Shown here one piece after another: positions 18,004-26,571 of a stretch of DNA of 64,000 nt (its first letter is position 1; each line of letters starts with the position of its first letter). The notes below the pieces were generated by a model. That model ran no database searches, was not told the origin of the DNA, and saw nothing but the letters and a program-made list of their open reading frames with translations. The stretch covers positions 4,030,001 through 4,094,000 of the forward strand of contig NZ_CP137338.1 in the NCBI RefSeq assembly GCF_044923475.1. The letters are read 5' to 3'. The translations under genes and the position numbers were made by a program. This DNA is from JAAURS01 sp044923475. Lineage in GTDB: Bacteria; Cyanobacteriota; Cyanobacteriia; Thermosynechococcales; Thermosynechococcaceae.

Positions 18004-19098
18004 CTACAGATCTGGAAAGACTTCTTGCACGGCAGGATGAACCAAGCGATGGTTTTTTACATTCAGTCCTTTTGCCAACGCGGCATCCGTGGAAAGCGCT
18101 TCGAGACCTTCATTGGCTAACTTCACGACAAAAGGTAACGTGCTGTTATTGAGAGCCTGAGTTGAAGTCCAAGGCACCGCTCCAGGCATATTGGGCACCC
18201 CATAATGCAACACGCCCTCTTCTACATAGACCGGGTTAGTGTGAGACGTGGGGCGGAGCGTCTCAATGCAACCGCCTTGATCGACCGCCACATCCACAAT
18301 GACCGAGCCATTATGCATTTCCCGCACTAGCTTTCGCTTCACGAGGGTGGGCGGGCGCTGACCGGGCACGAGCACCGCACCCACCAACAAATCTGCCGTA
18401 GGGACCGCTTCGGCGATCGCGCTCGGATGGCTGTACAGCAGCTCCACCCGCGATCCAAACAGCGCTTCCAATTCCGTCAGACGGTTTACATTTACATCCA
18501 GCAGCGCGACTCGAGCGCCCATCCCCACTGCAATCCGCGCCGCTTCGGTACCCACCACGCCGCCGCCTAAAATAACCACTTTGCCGGGTTTTACCCCCGG
18601 AATACCGCTGAGCAAAACCCCGCGCCCGCCCTGCTGCCGCTCCAAAAATCGCGCGCCAAATTGAATCGAAAGCCGCCCTGCAATGACGCTCATGGGGGCC
18701 AGCAACGGAAACTGGATCCGCCCGCCCGCAGAAACTTCAACAGATTCGTAGGCGATCGCCGTAACCCCAGACTCGATCAACTGTTCCGTCAGCTCGCGAT
18801 TGGCAGCCAAATGCAGATAAGTAAACAACACCAGATCGCCGCGCAGAAAGCCGTACTCTGCGGCCAGCGGCTCCTTCACCTTAACGACAAGGTCCTGCTG
18901 CCAGGCGATCGCCGCATCGGACGCGATCTGCGCGCCCGCTTGGACGTAGTCTGCATCTGTAAACCCAGCACCCAAACCCGCCGTCGTTTCGACCGCCACT
19001 TGATGGCCTTGCATGCAGAGCAATCGAACGCTGCTGGGCGTCAAACCCACGCGAAACTCTTGGTCTTTAATTTCTTTAGGAACGCCAATGTTGGTCAT
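18004..19098 (-). CDS. ald: Alanine dehydrogenase
   Basis: 364 aa. It reversibly deaminates L-alanine to pyruvate with NAD. Typical blocks: MTNIGVPKEIKDQEFRVGLT (R15-region substrate site), KVKEPLAAEYG with the catalytic Lys, Rossmann GGGVVGTEAARIAVGMGA, and DVAVDQGGCIETLRPTSHTN, with the C-terminal GVPNMPGAVPWTSTQALNN. The length agrees with the family. It is transcribed toward the convergent HAD gene and follows the DUF2358 gene. Confidence 0.96.
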   Translation of the reverse strand: MTNIGVPKEIKDQEFRVGLTPSSVRLLCMQGHQVAVETTAGLGAGFTDADYVQAGAQIASDAAIAWQQDLVVKVKEPLAAEYGFLRGDLVLFTYLHLAANRELTEQLIESGVTAIAYESVEVSAGGRIQFPLLAPMSVIAGRLSIQFGARFLERQQGGRGVLLSGIPGVKPGKVVILGGGVVGTEAARIAVGMGARVALLDVNVNRLTELEALFGSRVELLYSHPSAIAEAVPTADLLVGAVLVPGQRPPTLVKRKLVREMHNGSVIVDVAVDQGGCIETLRPTSHTNPVYVEEGVLHYGVPNMPGAVPWTSTQALNNSTLPFVVKLANEGLEALSTDAALAKGLNVKNHRLVHPAVQEVFPDL

Positions 19099-19120
19099 AT
19101 TTTCTCAGCGTGCAGAACGA

Positions 19121-19525
19121 TTAAGGCGATTCTATGGTAGACCGCTGCTTTCTCGAAAACAGTTGCCTCAGAACATCTAGCCGCGAACAGTCCCAGTAAT
19201 CGAGGTGAGATCGAACCAAGCCCGTATCGTCGAGCGCGAGCTCGCTGCGGCCCGAGATTGCCATCTCCGGCTTCCAGGGCAGGGGAGCGATCCAGCGGAG
19301 CGTCCACGTCGTTTCGATGCATCGGTCCATCTCGTGGATGCTATGCAGCTCCATCTTCACCGCATCAAACCATCGCGCAATGAAATGAATCATCTTGCGA
19401 TAGCGCGCCACGCCCTTAAAAGAAGTCAGCGGGTCTTGAAAAAAAACATCTGCCGCATACAGCTCGTAGGTTTGATCTTCAGGAAACCTGGCATAATCCG
19501 CTTTAAGGGCTTCAACGATATCCAC
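19121..19525 (-). CDS. DUF2358-family protein
   Basis: 134 aa with the DUF2358 pattern seen in cyanobacteria and plastids: DYARFPEDQTYELYAADVFFQDPLTSFKG split over an N-terminal helix and strand, then WTLRWIAPLPWKPEMAISG and HLDYWDCSRLDVLRQLF. The fold is probably NTF2/SnoaL-like. Role unknown. It ends 22 bp upstream of ald and may be co-transcribed with it. Confidence 0.85.
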   Translation of the reverse strand: MDIVEALKADYARFPEDQTYELYAADVFFQDPLTSFKGVARYRKMIHFIARWFDAVKMELHSIHEMDRCIETTWTLRWIAPLPWKPEMAISGRSELALDDTGLVRSHLDYWDCSRLDVLRQLFSRKQRSTIESP

Positions 19526-19591
19526 TCGCTTATCCTGTTGAACTCTACATCCAGCCGTAACCGCGCTTAACTCTAAGTTAACGAATTTTCG

Positions 19592-20866
19592 ATGAAGGTT
19601 TGCGTAGGACTCGATTTTGGTACCTCAGGCGCACGAGCGATCGCCCTTTCCCCCACCGCCCAAATCCTGAACGAACAGGCGATCGCCTACTCCACGCCCC
19701 AAGAGGCGCGCGATCCGCTGGTTTGGAAAGCGGCGCTGTTCGAGCTGATCGGCGGCATCCCCCAGGAACTGAAGTCGCAACTTGAGGCGATCGCCATCAA
19801 CGGCACCTCTTCGACGGTATTGCTGTGCGATGTCCGAGGGCAGCCCCTCCTCCCACCAATGATGTACGGAGACAACGGCGATCGCGCCCTACTCCAACAG
19901 CTCGAGACGGTCGCGCCTCCCCACAGTTGCGTCCTCAGTGCCAGCTCGAGCCTGGTAAAGCTTCTAACCTTTCAAACCCAACCAGAGCGGGAAAAAGCTC
20001 GATATTTTTTGCATCAAGCTGACTGGTTGGCCTTCCTGCTCCACGGACAATTAGGCATCAGCGACTACCACAACAGCCTAAAACTCGGCTACGACCCAGC
20101 GACAGAGTCCTACCCCGCCTGGTTTGCAGCGCCGCTCCTTCAGCCCCTCGCCACCCTGTTGCCGAAGGTACTGCCCCCAGGAAGTCTCATGGGCAGGGTT
20201 TCTCCGGCGATCGCCGCGCGACTGGCGCTGCCTTTGAGCTGTCAACTTCGGGCAGGCACCACCGATAGCATTGCAGCCTTCCTTGCCAGCGGAGCCGTAA
20301 AACCGGGAGAAGCCGTCACCTCCCTGGGTTCCACACTGGTCCTCAAGCTGCTGAGCCAGCAGCGGGTAGACTGTGCCGAGTACGGCATCTACAGCCATCG
20401 ACTGGGGCATCTGTGGCTCGCAGGCGGCGCATCCAATACAGGCGGTGCAGTACTCGCTCGCTTTTTCTCGGTGGAAGCCCTGACGCAGCTCAGCCAGAAG
20501 ATCGACCCCACCCGCGAAAGTTTGCTCCATTACTACCCGCTCCTAACGCCAGGGGAACGATTTCCCGTCAACCAGCCGGACCTGCAGCCACAGTTAGAAC
20601 CTCGCCCTGCCGACGATGTTGAATTTTTGCAGGGTCTGCTCGACAGCATGGCCCGCATTGAAGCGAAAGGGTACGCTTTGCTAGAGCGGTTGGGCGCATC
20701 GCCGCTGCAACAGGTCTTGACGGCAGGCGGTGGCGCTAAAAATGAGATTTGGCGTTTAATGCGGCAGCGGCATCTGAAGGTGCCCGTTTGCGCCTCGCCC
20801 CACCAGCAGGCCGCCTACGGAACGGCACTTTTAGCAGCAGGCCAAAGCGCCAGAACGTCAGAATAG
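19592..20866 (+). CDS. FGGY-family sugar kinase, D-ribulose kinase type
   Basis: 424 aa. N-terminal phosphate-1 loop GLDFGTSGARAIAL, INGTSSTVLLCDVRG, DYHNSLKLGYDP, the catalytic-base block AGTTDSIAAFLASGA, the adenosine loop GGASNTGGAVLARFF and the C-terminal TAGGGAKNEIWRLMRQRH. It closely follows the cyanobacterial/plant kinase (Synechococcus SePSK type) shown to phosphorylate D-ribulose to ribulose 5-phosphate, so this activity is likely, from family knowledge. The gene is flanked divergently by DUF2358 and followed by the transporter operon. Confidence 0.9.
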   Translation: MKVCVGLDFGTSGARAIALSPTAQILNEQAIAYSTPQEARDPLVWKAALFELIGGIPQELKSQLEAIAINGTSSTVLLCDVRGQPLLPPMMYGDNGDRALLQQLETVAPPHSCVLSASSSLVKLLTFQTQPEREKARYFLHQADWLAFLLHGQLGISDYHNSLKLGYDPATESYPAWFAAPLLQPLATLLPKVLPPGSLMGRVSPAIAARLALPLSCQLRAGTTDSIAAFLASGAVKPGEAVTSLGSTLVLKLLSQQRVDCAEYGIYSHRLGHLWLAGGASNTGGAVLARFFSVEALTQLSQKIDPTRESLLHYYPLLTPGERFPVNQPDLQPQLEPRPADDVEFLQGLLDSMARIEAKGYALLERLGASPLQQVLTAGGGAKNEIWRLMRQRHLKVPVCASPHQQAAYGTALLAAGQSARTSE

Positions 20867-20961
20867 GGGGTTGTTGCTAGCTCAACGCGCGGAATAAGGC
20901 ACATTCGCTTTATTCTTCTGTTATAGACCTATCGGAAACGATCTAGATTCTTCATAGCATT

Positions 20962-22191
20962 ATGCGCAAAACATATCCTTGCATTGCGTTTGTAGCACCC
21001 TGTGTTTTCGCCCTTGCAGCTTGTACTGGCAGCGGCCCTCAATCTGGGGGAAACAGCAGCCCTGGCGAAAGCGGCTCGACGGGGAAGGGCAGCGCAACGG
21101 CGATCGCCATTGGAGTTGGAGTCGCTCAAACCAGCAACGTCGCCCTCCTCGGCCAAGAGCAAGTCACGGGAGCCAAACTTGCGGAAAAGTATTTCAACGA
21201 AAAAGGCGGTATCAACGGCACCCCCATTAAACTCGTCTTTCAAGACACGGGCGGGGACGAAGCGGGCGCGATCAATGCCTTTCAAAGTCTGATCGGCAAG
21301 GATAAAGTGGTGGGGATTGTGGGACCGACGCTATCCCAGCAAGCCTTCAGTGCCAACCCCATTGCCGATCGCGCGAAGGTACCCGTTCTCGGCCCTTCCA
21401 ACACGGCTAAAGGCATTCCGCAGATCGGGGAATTTGTCGCCCGCGTTTCCGCTCCGGTTTCGATCGTGGCTCCCAATGCTGTAAAAGCGGCGCTCGAGCT
21501 CGATCCCAAGATTAAAAAGGTAGCGGTCTTTTTTGCCCAAAACGATGCCTTCAGTAAGTCCGAAACGGAGATTTTTCAGAAAACCGTAAAGGAGCAGAAA
21601 CTGGACTTGGCGACCGTACAGAAATTCCAAACCACAGACACCGATTTCCAAACCCAGGCGACCGCTGCCTTGAACCTCAAACCGGATTTAGCCATTATCT
21701 CGGGGCTGGCAGCAGACGGCGGTAACCTCGTGCGCCAACTGCGCGAGTTGGGTTACAAGGGCACTATTATCGGCGGCAACGGCCTCAATACCTCCAACGT
21801 ACTGCCCGTATGTAAGGCCCTGTGCGACGGCGTGCTGATCGCCCAAGCCTACAATCCAGAGTATGCCAGCTCCATCAATCAGGCCTTTCGGAAGGCTTAC
21901 CAAGCGCAATCTAAGAAAGAGCCGCCCCAGTTTAGCGCTCAAGCATTTACAGGGGTGCAGGTATTTGTAGAGGCGCTCAAGGCGATCGACGGGCAAAGTA
22001 AGGTCAGCCAAAAACCGCTAGCGGAACTGCGAGTCGCGCTCAACCAGCAGATCCTCAAAGGCAAGTACGATACGCCCTTAGGCGAAATTTCCTTTACCCC
22101 AGAAGGCGAGATCGTCCAGAAAGACTTTTACGTGGCCCAGATTAAAATGGATGCCAATGGCACCAACGGTAAGTTTGCCTTTTTGAAATAA
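20962..22191 (+). CDS. Branched-chain/neutral amino-acid ABC substrate-binding lipoprotein (NatB/LivJ type)
   Basis: 409 aa. A lipoprotein signal (VFALAAC, lipid-modified Cys21) is followed by a G/S-rich linker and a type I periplasmic-binding fold: GVGVAQTSNVALLGQEQVTG, KYFNEKGGINGTPIKLVFQD, VGIVGPTLSQQAFSANPIAD. It captures hydrophobic/neutral amino acids for the permeases encoded downstream. It is separated from livH by a perfect 27-bp hairpin. The arrangement (binding protein, LivH, LivM, LivG) matches cyanobacterial Nat systems, in which the second ATPase gene often lies elsewhere. Confidence 0.92.
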   Translation: MRKTYPCIAFVAPCVFALAACTGSGPQSGGNSSPGESGSTGKGSATAIAIGVGVAQTSNVALLGQEQVTGAKLAEKYFNEKGGINGTPIKLVFQDTGGDEAGAINAFQSLIGKDKVVGIVGPTLSQQAFSANPIADRAKVPVLGPSNTAKGIPQIGEFVARVSAPVSIVAPNAVKAALELDPKIKKVAVFFAQNDAFSKSETEIFQKTVKEQKLDLATVQKFQTTDTDFQTQATAALNLKPDLAIISGLAADGGNLVRQLRELGYKGTIIGGNGLNTSNVLPVCKALCDGVLIAQAYNPEYASSINQAFRKAYQAQSKKEPPQFSAQAFTGVQVFVEALKAIDGQSKVSQKPLAELRVALNQQILKGKYDTPLGEISFTPEGEIVQKDFYVAQIKMDANGTNGKFAFLK

Positions 22192-22203
22192 TTAAACTTT
22201 CCA

Positions 22204-22272
22204 GGCGGGGTTCGGCTTCGCTCACCCCTCAAACCTCGGGTTGGCGAGGGGTGAGCGAAGCCGAACCCCGCC
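22204..22272 (+). terminator. Perfect 27-bp inverted repeat (hairpin) within the transporter operon
   Basis: The left arm (22204-22230, GGCGGGGTTCGGCTTCGCTC then ACCCCTC) is the exact reverse complement of the right arm (22246-22272), with a 15-nt loop. It lies between the binding-protein stop and the livH start. No T-tract follows, so it is not a standard intrinsic terminator; it may protect or partly terminate the upstream message and so raise binding protein over permease. It could also be a mobile palindromic repeat. Confidence 0.7.
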
Positions 22273-22302
22273 GCACTAGTTCATCACGATCGATCTTTTC
22301 AA

Positions 22303-23253
22303 ATGACTCTTACGCTGTTTCTCCAAAATATTCTCAATGGTCTGTCCGTCGGGAGCGTTTACGCCATCTTTGCCCTGGGTTACACCCTCGTGTTTTCCAT
22401 TCTGGGCATCATTAACTTCGCTCACGGCGCGGTGTTTACCCTGGGCGCGTACTTTACCTACATCCTGATGGGCGGTGCCTTTGGGTTTAATGGATTGCTC
22501 GCTAATCTGAAACTGCCCCTAGAGCTGCCCTTTGCCTTAGCAGTCGCCATCAGCGGCACGCTCTCCGGCCTGGTCTGCATCGCGATCGAGCGTTTCGCCT
22601 TTCGTCCCTTGCGACGCCGGGGTTCGGACCCTCTCTTGACCGTGGTTTCAAGCTTGGGCGTGGCGTTTGTCATTGTCAACTCGATCCAATACCTGGTCGG
22701 GGCTGAAACCTATACATTTCCAGCCAATACCTACGGCAGCCTTCCGGCAGCGGTGAATTTCGGCACTGCCGAGAACCCCATCCCCATCCGCACGGTGCAG
22801 ATTATTATTTTTGCCGTGTCTGCGGTCATTCTGACGGGGCTGACCTATTGGGTCAACGCGACGAAGTACGGCAAAGCGATGCAAGCGGTAGCGGAAGATC
22901 CGGTAACGGCCAGTTTGCTAGGCATCAACACCGATCGCTTTATCGTATTCACATTTTTTGCGAGCGGTTTTTTGGGCGCTCTAGCCGGAACGCTGGTGGG
23001 TTCTAGTGTCAGCATTGCGGGACCTTACTTTGGCATTGGCTTTGGTCTCAAGGGGCTTGCGGTGATCGTGCTGGGCGGGTTGGGGAGCATTCCGGGGGCT
23101 GTGGTGGGGGGCCTAGCGATCGGTATTGTTGAAGCCTTTGTGCCGGGCGATTTTTCTGCCTACAAGGACGCGATCGCCTTTGGGATTTTGTTTATCATGC
23201 TGTTGGTCAGGCCCCAGGGCTTGTTGGGGCGATCGCAGGTTCAGAAAGTGTAG
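22303..23253 (+). CDS. livH: Branched-chain amino-acid ABC permease, LivH type
   Basis: 316 aa with about eight membrane spans. Typical LivH features: LQNILNGLSVGSVYAIFALGY at the N-terminus, FRPLRRRGSDPLLTVVSSLG, and the ATPase-coupling stretch AVAEDPVTASLLGINTDRFI, plus FGLKGLAVIVLGGLGSIPGA. It pairs with LivM to form the channel. Downstream the operon is interrupted: livM starts 3.7 kb further on. Confidence 0.93.
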   Translation: MTLTLFLQNILNGLSVGSVYAIFALGYTLVFSILGIINFAHGAVFTLGAYFTYILMGGAFGFNGLLANLKLPLELPFALAVAISGTLSGLVCIAIERFAFRPLRRRGSDPLLTVVSSLGVAFVIVNSIQYLVGAETYTFPANTYGSLPAAVNFGTAENPIPIRTVQIIIFAVSAVILTGLTYWVNATKYGKAMQAVAEDPVTASLLGINTDRFIVFTFFASGFLGALAGTLVGSSVSIAGPYFGIGFGLKGLAVIVLGGLGSIPGAVVGGLAIGIVEAFVPGDFSAYKDAIAFGILFIMLLVRPQGLLGRSQVQKV

Positions 23254-23666
23254 CGCGCAGTGCCCGAGAGCAGGGCAGTATAATTGCCTTACAGTACAGC
23301 GAGCGATTATAGCTTGCGGAAGCGAACGATGACCCCTGCAAAAGCCAGCCTCTACAGCACAGATCGGCTTTTGAACGAAGATTTTTTGCCATGACATTTT
23401 GCCGTGTCAGTTAGCTAGAGAAATAGAAAGAACTCGTACTCTGGGCATCCTAAATAACGGCCTGGAGTTGAGCCGACGCAGATAGACTCTGGAACCTGGT
23501 TGACTGACAAAGGTTTGGCTTAGATCGATTAGAAGTCTTTTATAGCAAGGGTTACAGCTTTTGTTCGTCAACTTTATGTTTCTGCCGCTTGAAGTCTATG
23601 TCAGGCAACGGTTTCAGGGCCTTGGATTCATGTTTTGTCAGTCAACCAGCTCTGGAACTCAGCCGA
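23254..23666. other. 413-bp stretch after livH with an inverted repeat, no gene seen
   Basis: No supported coding region. The tail of livH is followed by non-coding sequence that includes the inverted repeat at 23496-23649. This is the left junction of the foreign DNA inserted in the transporter operon. Confidence 0.55.
23496..23649. repeat. Inverted repeat, 16-bp arms about 120 bp apart
   Basis: CTGGTTGACTGACAAA at 23496-23511 recurs as its exact reverse complement at 23634-23649. A further short motif, CTCTGGAAC, occurs near each arm in direct orientation. It may be a small palindromic element or the footprint of one next to the TA pair. Confidence 0.55.
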
Positions 23667-23918
23667 TTACTTTAATACGTTCGGCTCCAACGACTGGTTA
23701 GCTGACTGGCGCTGAGCAACCTGCATCAATAGTCGTAATGCCTCGTTTACAGAGTCTTCCGTAGGAAAAGCTTGAGCTACGTCAGAATCAAGAAGAACTA
23801 GATTTGTACCTGCTCGATAACGTTCAACATATTTTCCCCTTACGCCCCCACTAAGATGAGAGAAGTCATACTCAGGACGTAACTCATCTTCCATTTCGGC
23901 ATCAATTTCCCTGTTCAT
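23667..23918 (-). CDS. Putative antitoxin of the BrnT-type pair
   Basis: 83 aa from the ATG at 23918, preceded by a perfect AAAGGAGG five bases upstream; the longer frame to 23993 runs inside the toxin gene. It is acidic (MNREIDAEMEDELRPEYDFS), with a DFSHLSGGVRGKYVERYRAG block and a helical C-terminus. This matches the short antitoxins often found beside BrnT-like toxins rather than classical BrnA. Its start overlaps the end of brnT by about 17 bp, so toxin precedes antitoxin, as in brnTA. Confidence 0.75.
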   Translation of the reverse strand: MNREIDAEMEDELRPEYDFSHLSGGVRGKYVERYRAGTNLVLLDSDVAQAFPTEDSVNEALRLLMQVAQRQSANQSLEPNVLK

Positions 23919-24177
23919 AGAACCTCCTTTCTGGTCGAGTCGCTTTTCGGGCACTAATAATTCGTATTGTTTCTCCTCGGTCAGTATGAGCAACCATTAG
24001 AAGCTGTCCAAACCTAGATACACCAATAATAACGTAACGGCTCTCTCCTATCGAATGATCTGGGTCGGGAAAGGCTACTGATAGCGAATCGTTAAATACA
24101 GTCGCCGCTTCTTCAAAGGAAACACCATGTTTCCCAAAGTTTGACTCAGCCTTGTCTGGGTTCCACTCAAATTCCAT
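23902..24177 (-). CDS. brnT: BrnT-family toxin
   Basis: 91 aa. BrnT hallmarks: an N-terminal FEWNPDKAESNFGKHGVSFE, the central DHSIGESRYVIIGVSRFGQLL strand pair, and a C-terminal TIRIISARKATRPERRFYE. BrnT is a RelE-fold ribonuclease that inhibits translation and is neutralised by its partner. It starts 45 bp after an unknown 80-aa gene on the same strand and overlaps the antitoxin gene. The family residues expected to act in RNA cleavage (R and E in the C-terminal block) are present. Confidence 0.9.
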   Translation of the reverse strand: MEFEWNPDKAESNFGKHGVSFEEAATVFNDSLSVAFPDPDHSIGESRYVIIGVSRFGQLLMVAHTDRGETIRIISARKATRPERRFYEQGN

Positions 24178-24222
24178 GCGAAACCGTTCACTAATCCACC
24201 AACTAAGTCTACCAACTAATTT

Positions 24223-24465
24223 TTAGTCATAATCAAGATAAATTTCATCTTTACGCAAAACTCTTACAAAGCACCCTGAAACACGATCTAGCAAAACATC
24301 AAATTCGCTGTTTGGTATTCTCAGATCGAATGGAATCATATAAATTGGGAGTTCTGTTTGCCTTCCACCGTCTGCTAATCCAATACCAGCACAAAGAATA
24401 ACTGTAATCTCTCCATTTCGCAGGCATCCTAGAACTCTTGCTGGATAACGCCAATATTCAGACAT
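24223..24465 (-). CDS. Small protein of unknown function
   Basis: 80 aa from the ATG at 24465 (MSEYWRYPARVLGC). I do not recognise the family. The sequence reads as a compact beta-rich protein (EITVILCAGIGLADGG, YMIPFDLRIPNSEFDVLLDR, CFVRVLRKDEIYLDYD). It lies on the same strand as brnT, 45 bp upstream of it, inside the insertion in the transporter operon. It may be a cassette-borne gene. Confidence 0.5.
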   Translation of the reverse strand: MSEYWRYPARVLGCLRNGEITVILCAGIGLADGGRQTELPIYMIPFDLRIPNSEFDVLLDRVSGCFVRVLRKDEIYLDYD

Positions 24466-24544
24466 TTCTGATATCAAGAGAGCACCAAATGCAAGTAGAA
24501 AACTTCTGACTTAAAAAAAACTTCAAGCCATCAACCTAACTCCT

Positions 24545-24655
24545 GGAAGGAAGCCAGCTAACGGCCTGCGCGTCACCGGACGGCAGCACACTTTGTATCA
24601 TAACCGATAGCGTATACCTCCGTTCCTGTGCACGTGCTGGTTAGGCATTTAAACT
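24545..24655 (-). repeat. attC-like recombination site candidate
   Basis: On the minus strand the site begins GCCTAACCAGCACGTGCAC (R box RYYYAAC fits GCCTAAC), contains a GC-rich middle with CTGCCGTCCGGTGACGCGCAG, and ends GCCGTTAGCT, close to the GTTRRRY consensus. The outer parts are partly complementary, as needed to fold an attC hairpin. It sits 14 bp after the stop of the 168-aa gene, the position an attC takes in a gene cassette. No integrase is in the window, so it would be an orphan site. Confidence 0.35.
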
Positions 24656-24668
24656 TTTCAGCAACTTC

Positions 24669-25175
24669 TCATGACATTGTCCTTCCACCATCTTGGTTCC
24701 GATCAAACCATACATCAGCAGACAGTTTAGTTGCAGGCTTAGAGCCATCATAGTAATTCACATCAACTGTCTCTCCCAAAAGACGAAAGCGCACTCGATT
24801 ACCATCAACCTCAACAACCTCAATTATATTTTTATCTGTTCCTTCATGTTCACAGTAGTAAAAATTGGTAATCCAGCCATCTCTGCTTTCATCATAGGAT
24901 TCTGGAATGACTGCCGTAAAACCTGGTTTTATTAATTCCACCTGCAAACCCTGTTCTACTAAATTGAGTTCCCAGTTCGGCTTGGCATGTAAAGGTTCTG
25001 TATCTTTCTGCTGCTTGATAGCTAGTCCCATAGATAAAGCAATCCACAGATTCATCATGCCATTTTCTTTGTCTTTGTAAAGATTCCATTCAGCAAGTTC
25101 TACTGGGTATATTTCAATCCCATTGAATCTTTCAAGAATGAGAACTGGATTTTCAGGCGATGATGCTAGCTTCAT
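24669..25175 (-). CDS. Protein of unknown function, possible cassette gene
   Basis: 168 aa, ATG at 25175. No family recognised. No signal peptide. The C-terminal half looks beta-rich (GLQVELIKPGFTAVIPESYD, NIIEVVEVDGNRVRFRLLGE, ADVWFDRNQDGG). The neighbouring IS256-type element begins 22 bp upstream of its start and probably displaced its promoter. Its stop is followed directly by the attC-like site. Confidence 0.55.
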   Translation of the reverse strand: MKLASSPENPVLILERFNGIEIYPVELAEWNLYKDKENGMMNLWIALSMGLAIKQQKDTEPLHAKPNWELNLVEQGLQVELIKPGFTAVIPESYDESRDGWITNFYYCEHEGTDKNIIEVVEVDGNRVRFRLLGETVDVNYYDGSKPATKLSADVWFDRNQDGGRTMS

Positions 25176-25197
25176 AACCGTTCTTTAGTCTTTTGCG

Positions 25198-26571
25198 GTT
25201 AGTGTCCTGAGTTTTTCGCCATAGAGGCCAAAGCGTGAAAAGGTCTGAGGATAAGAGATTCAGGCCAACAGAGAATGGATATCGTCACACGCAAAGCCCA
25301 AATACTGCGGGTTCAAACCCAAAATCCATATCCAGAGTTGAACGAAGTCCTACAGGAAAAACTGAATACAGAGGTTCTGGGGGTTACGCAAAGCGTCTTA
25401 GAAGCAGCTCTGTGCGAAGAATTACAAGAGCATCTCAATCAGCTTGCGGGAGAACGACCTCGTCGGTCTGGCTACTTCAAGCGAGTCCTTGATAGCGAAT
25501 ACGGGCGCATCGAATCCTTGTCGGTACCCAAGCTGCGCCATGGGAACAGAGACCGAGACTGGCAAATCTTGGGGCGCTATCAACGGGGCCTTGGCAGTCT
25601 ATTAAACTTTTGTCTAAGTCTGTATGTCATGGGCCTGTCCTTGCGAGACTTGCAAGAAGCGCTCTATCCATTACTCGGGGCTGTATTATCGGTCAATGCC
25701 ATCAACCGAATCACAGAAGCCGCTCAACAGCAGATGAATCAACGGCGCACGGCAAAAATTACCACTGCTGTACCCATTTTGCTTGTCGATGGTGTTTGGG
25801 TGAGAATTCAATATGCAAGCGGGGAAACCTTTGAAGACCAAGCTGGACATGTGCGCGCCTTGCGTCAAGCCGAAGAACGGGTTGTTTTAGTGGCAATGGC
25901 CATTTATCCAGATGGCACTCGTGAAATCTTGCACTATGAGATTGCCGAGAGTGAATCTCAATTCGCCTGGGAGTCTTTTTTCAAGGGTTTACAGGAGCGT
26001 GGATTGAAGCTTGATGGGGTTGAGGTTGTCGTCAGTGATGGGACCAATGGATTGCCCGCTGTGCTCAAAGCCTGGGTACCTCAGGCCCAGCATCAACTGT
26101 GCATCACTCATAAAATCAGGGCAATGCTGCGTCATCTGGGCTATGAGAATTTATCCATCCAAGATGCGCAAGGTCAGACCCTAGACCTTCCAGAAGCAAA
26201 GAAGCTTCGCTATACCCAGATTAAGACTGACGCCTATGACATCTATAAAACCGATGATTGGATGGAAGCCATTGAGCGATTGGTGGTCTTTGTCGGGACT
26301 TGGCAGTCTGTTGAACCTAATGCCATCCGCTCCTTTTTGAGAGATATTGTTTTGACCTTTAATTTCTATGATTTGAACCCATCCTTATATCCACTCGTCC
26401 GAACCACTAATGCGCTCGAACGATTGTTTCGAGAGTTTAGGAACAAGTCCGATGAAATTGGTGCGTTCCCCAATGAAGACAGTTGTTTGACCATTTTCTT
26501 CTTGGTCTTACAGCGTGACCATACCAAGCATGACCGTCTCAAATCTGTGGCGAAAAACTAGGGACACTAAC
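25198..26571 (+). mobile_element. Complete IS256-family insertion sequence (1374 bp)
   Basis: Terminal inverted repeats of about 27 bp with three or so mismatches: left GTTAGTGTCCTGAGTTTTTC at 25198, right complement GTTAGTGTCCCTAGTTTTTC ending 26571. TTTGCG lies immediately outside both ends (25192-25197 and 26572-26577), a short candidate target duplication; the family usually makes 8-9 bp. The single transposase gene fills the element. It lies inside the insertion between livH and livM. Confidence 0.85.
25275..26561 (+). CDS. IS256-family transposase
   Basis: 428 aa. DDE residues are in place: D in ILLVDGVWVRIQ, D in VVVSDGTNGLPA, and E in TTNALERLFREFR, with the family Mutator-type C/H region CITHKIRAMLRHL. 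The N-terminus (LNTEVLGVTQSVLEAALCEE) matches the family DNA-binding part. The frame is full length and undisrupted, so the element may be active. Confidence 0.95.
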   Translation: MDIVTRKAQILRVQTQNPYPELNEVLQEKLNTEVLGVTQSVLEAALCEELQEHLNQLAGERPRRSGYFKRVLDSEYGRIESLSVPKLRHGNRDRDWQILGRYQRGLGSLLNFCLSLYVMGLSLRDLQEALYPLLGAVLSVNAINRITEAAQQQMNQRRTAKITTAVPILLVDGVWVRIQYASGETFEDQAGHVRALRQAEERVVLVAMAIYPDGTREILHYEIAESESQFAWESFFKGLQERGLKLDGVEVVVSDGTNGLPAVLKAWVPQAQHQLCITHKIRAMLRHLGYENLSIQDAQGQTLDLPEAKKLRYTQIKTDAYDIYKTDDWMEAIERLVVFVGTWQSVEPNAIRSFLRDIVLTFNFYDLNPSLYPLVRTTNALERLFREFRNKSDEIGAFPNEDSCLTIFFLVLQRDHTKHDRLKSVAKN

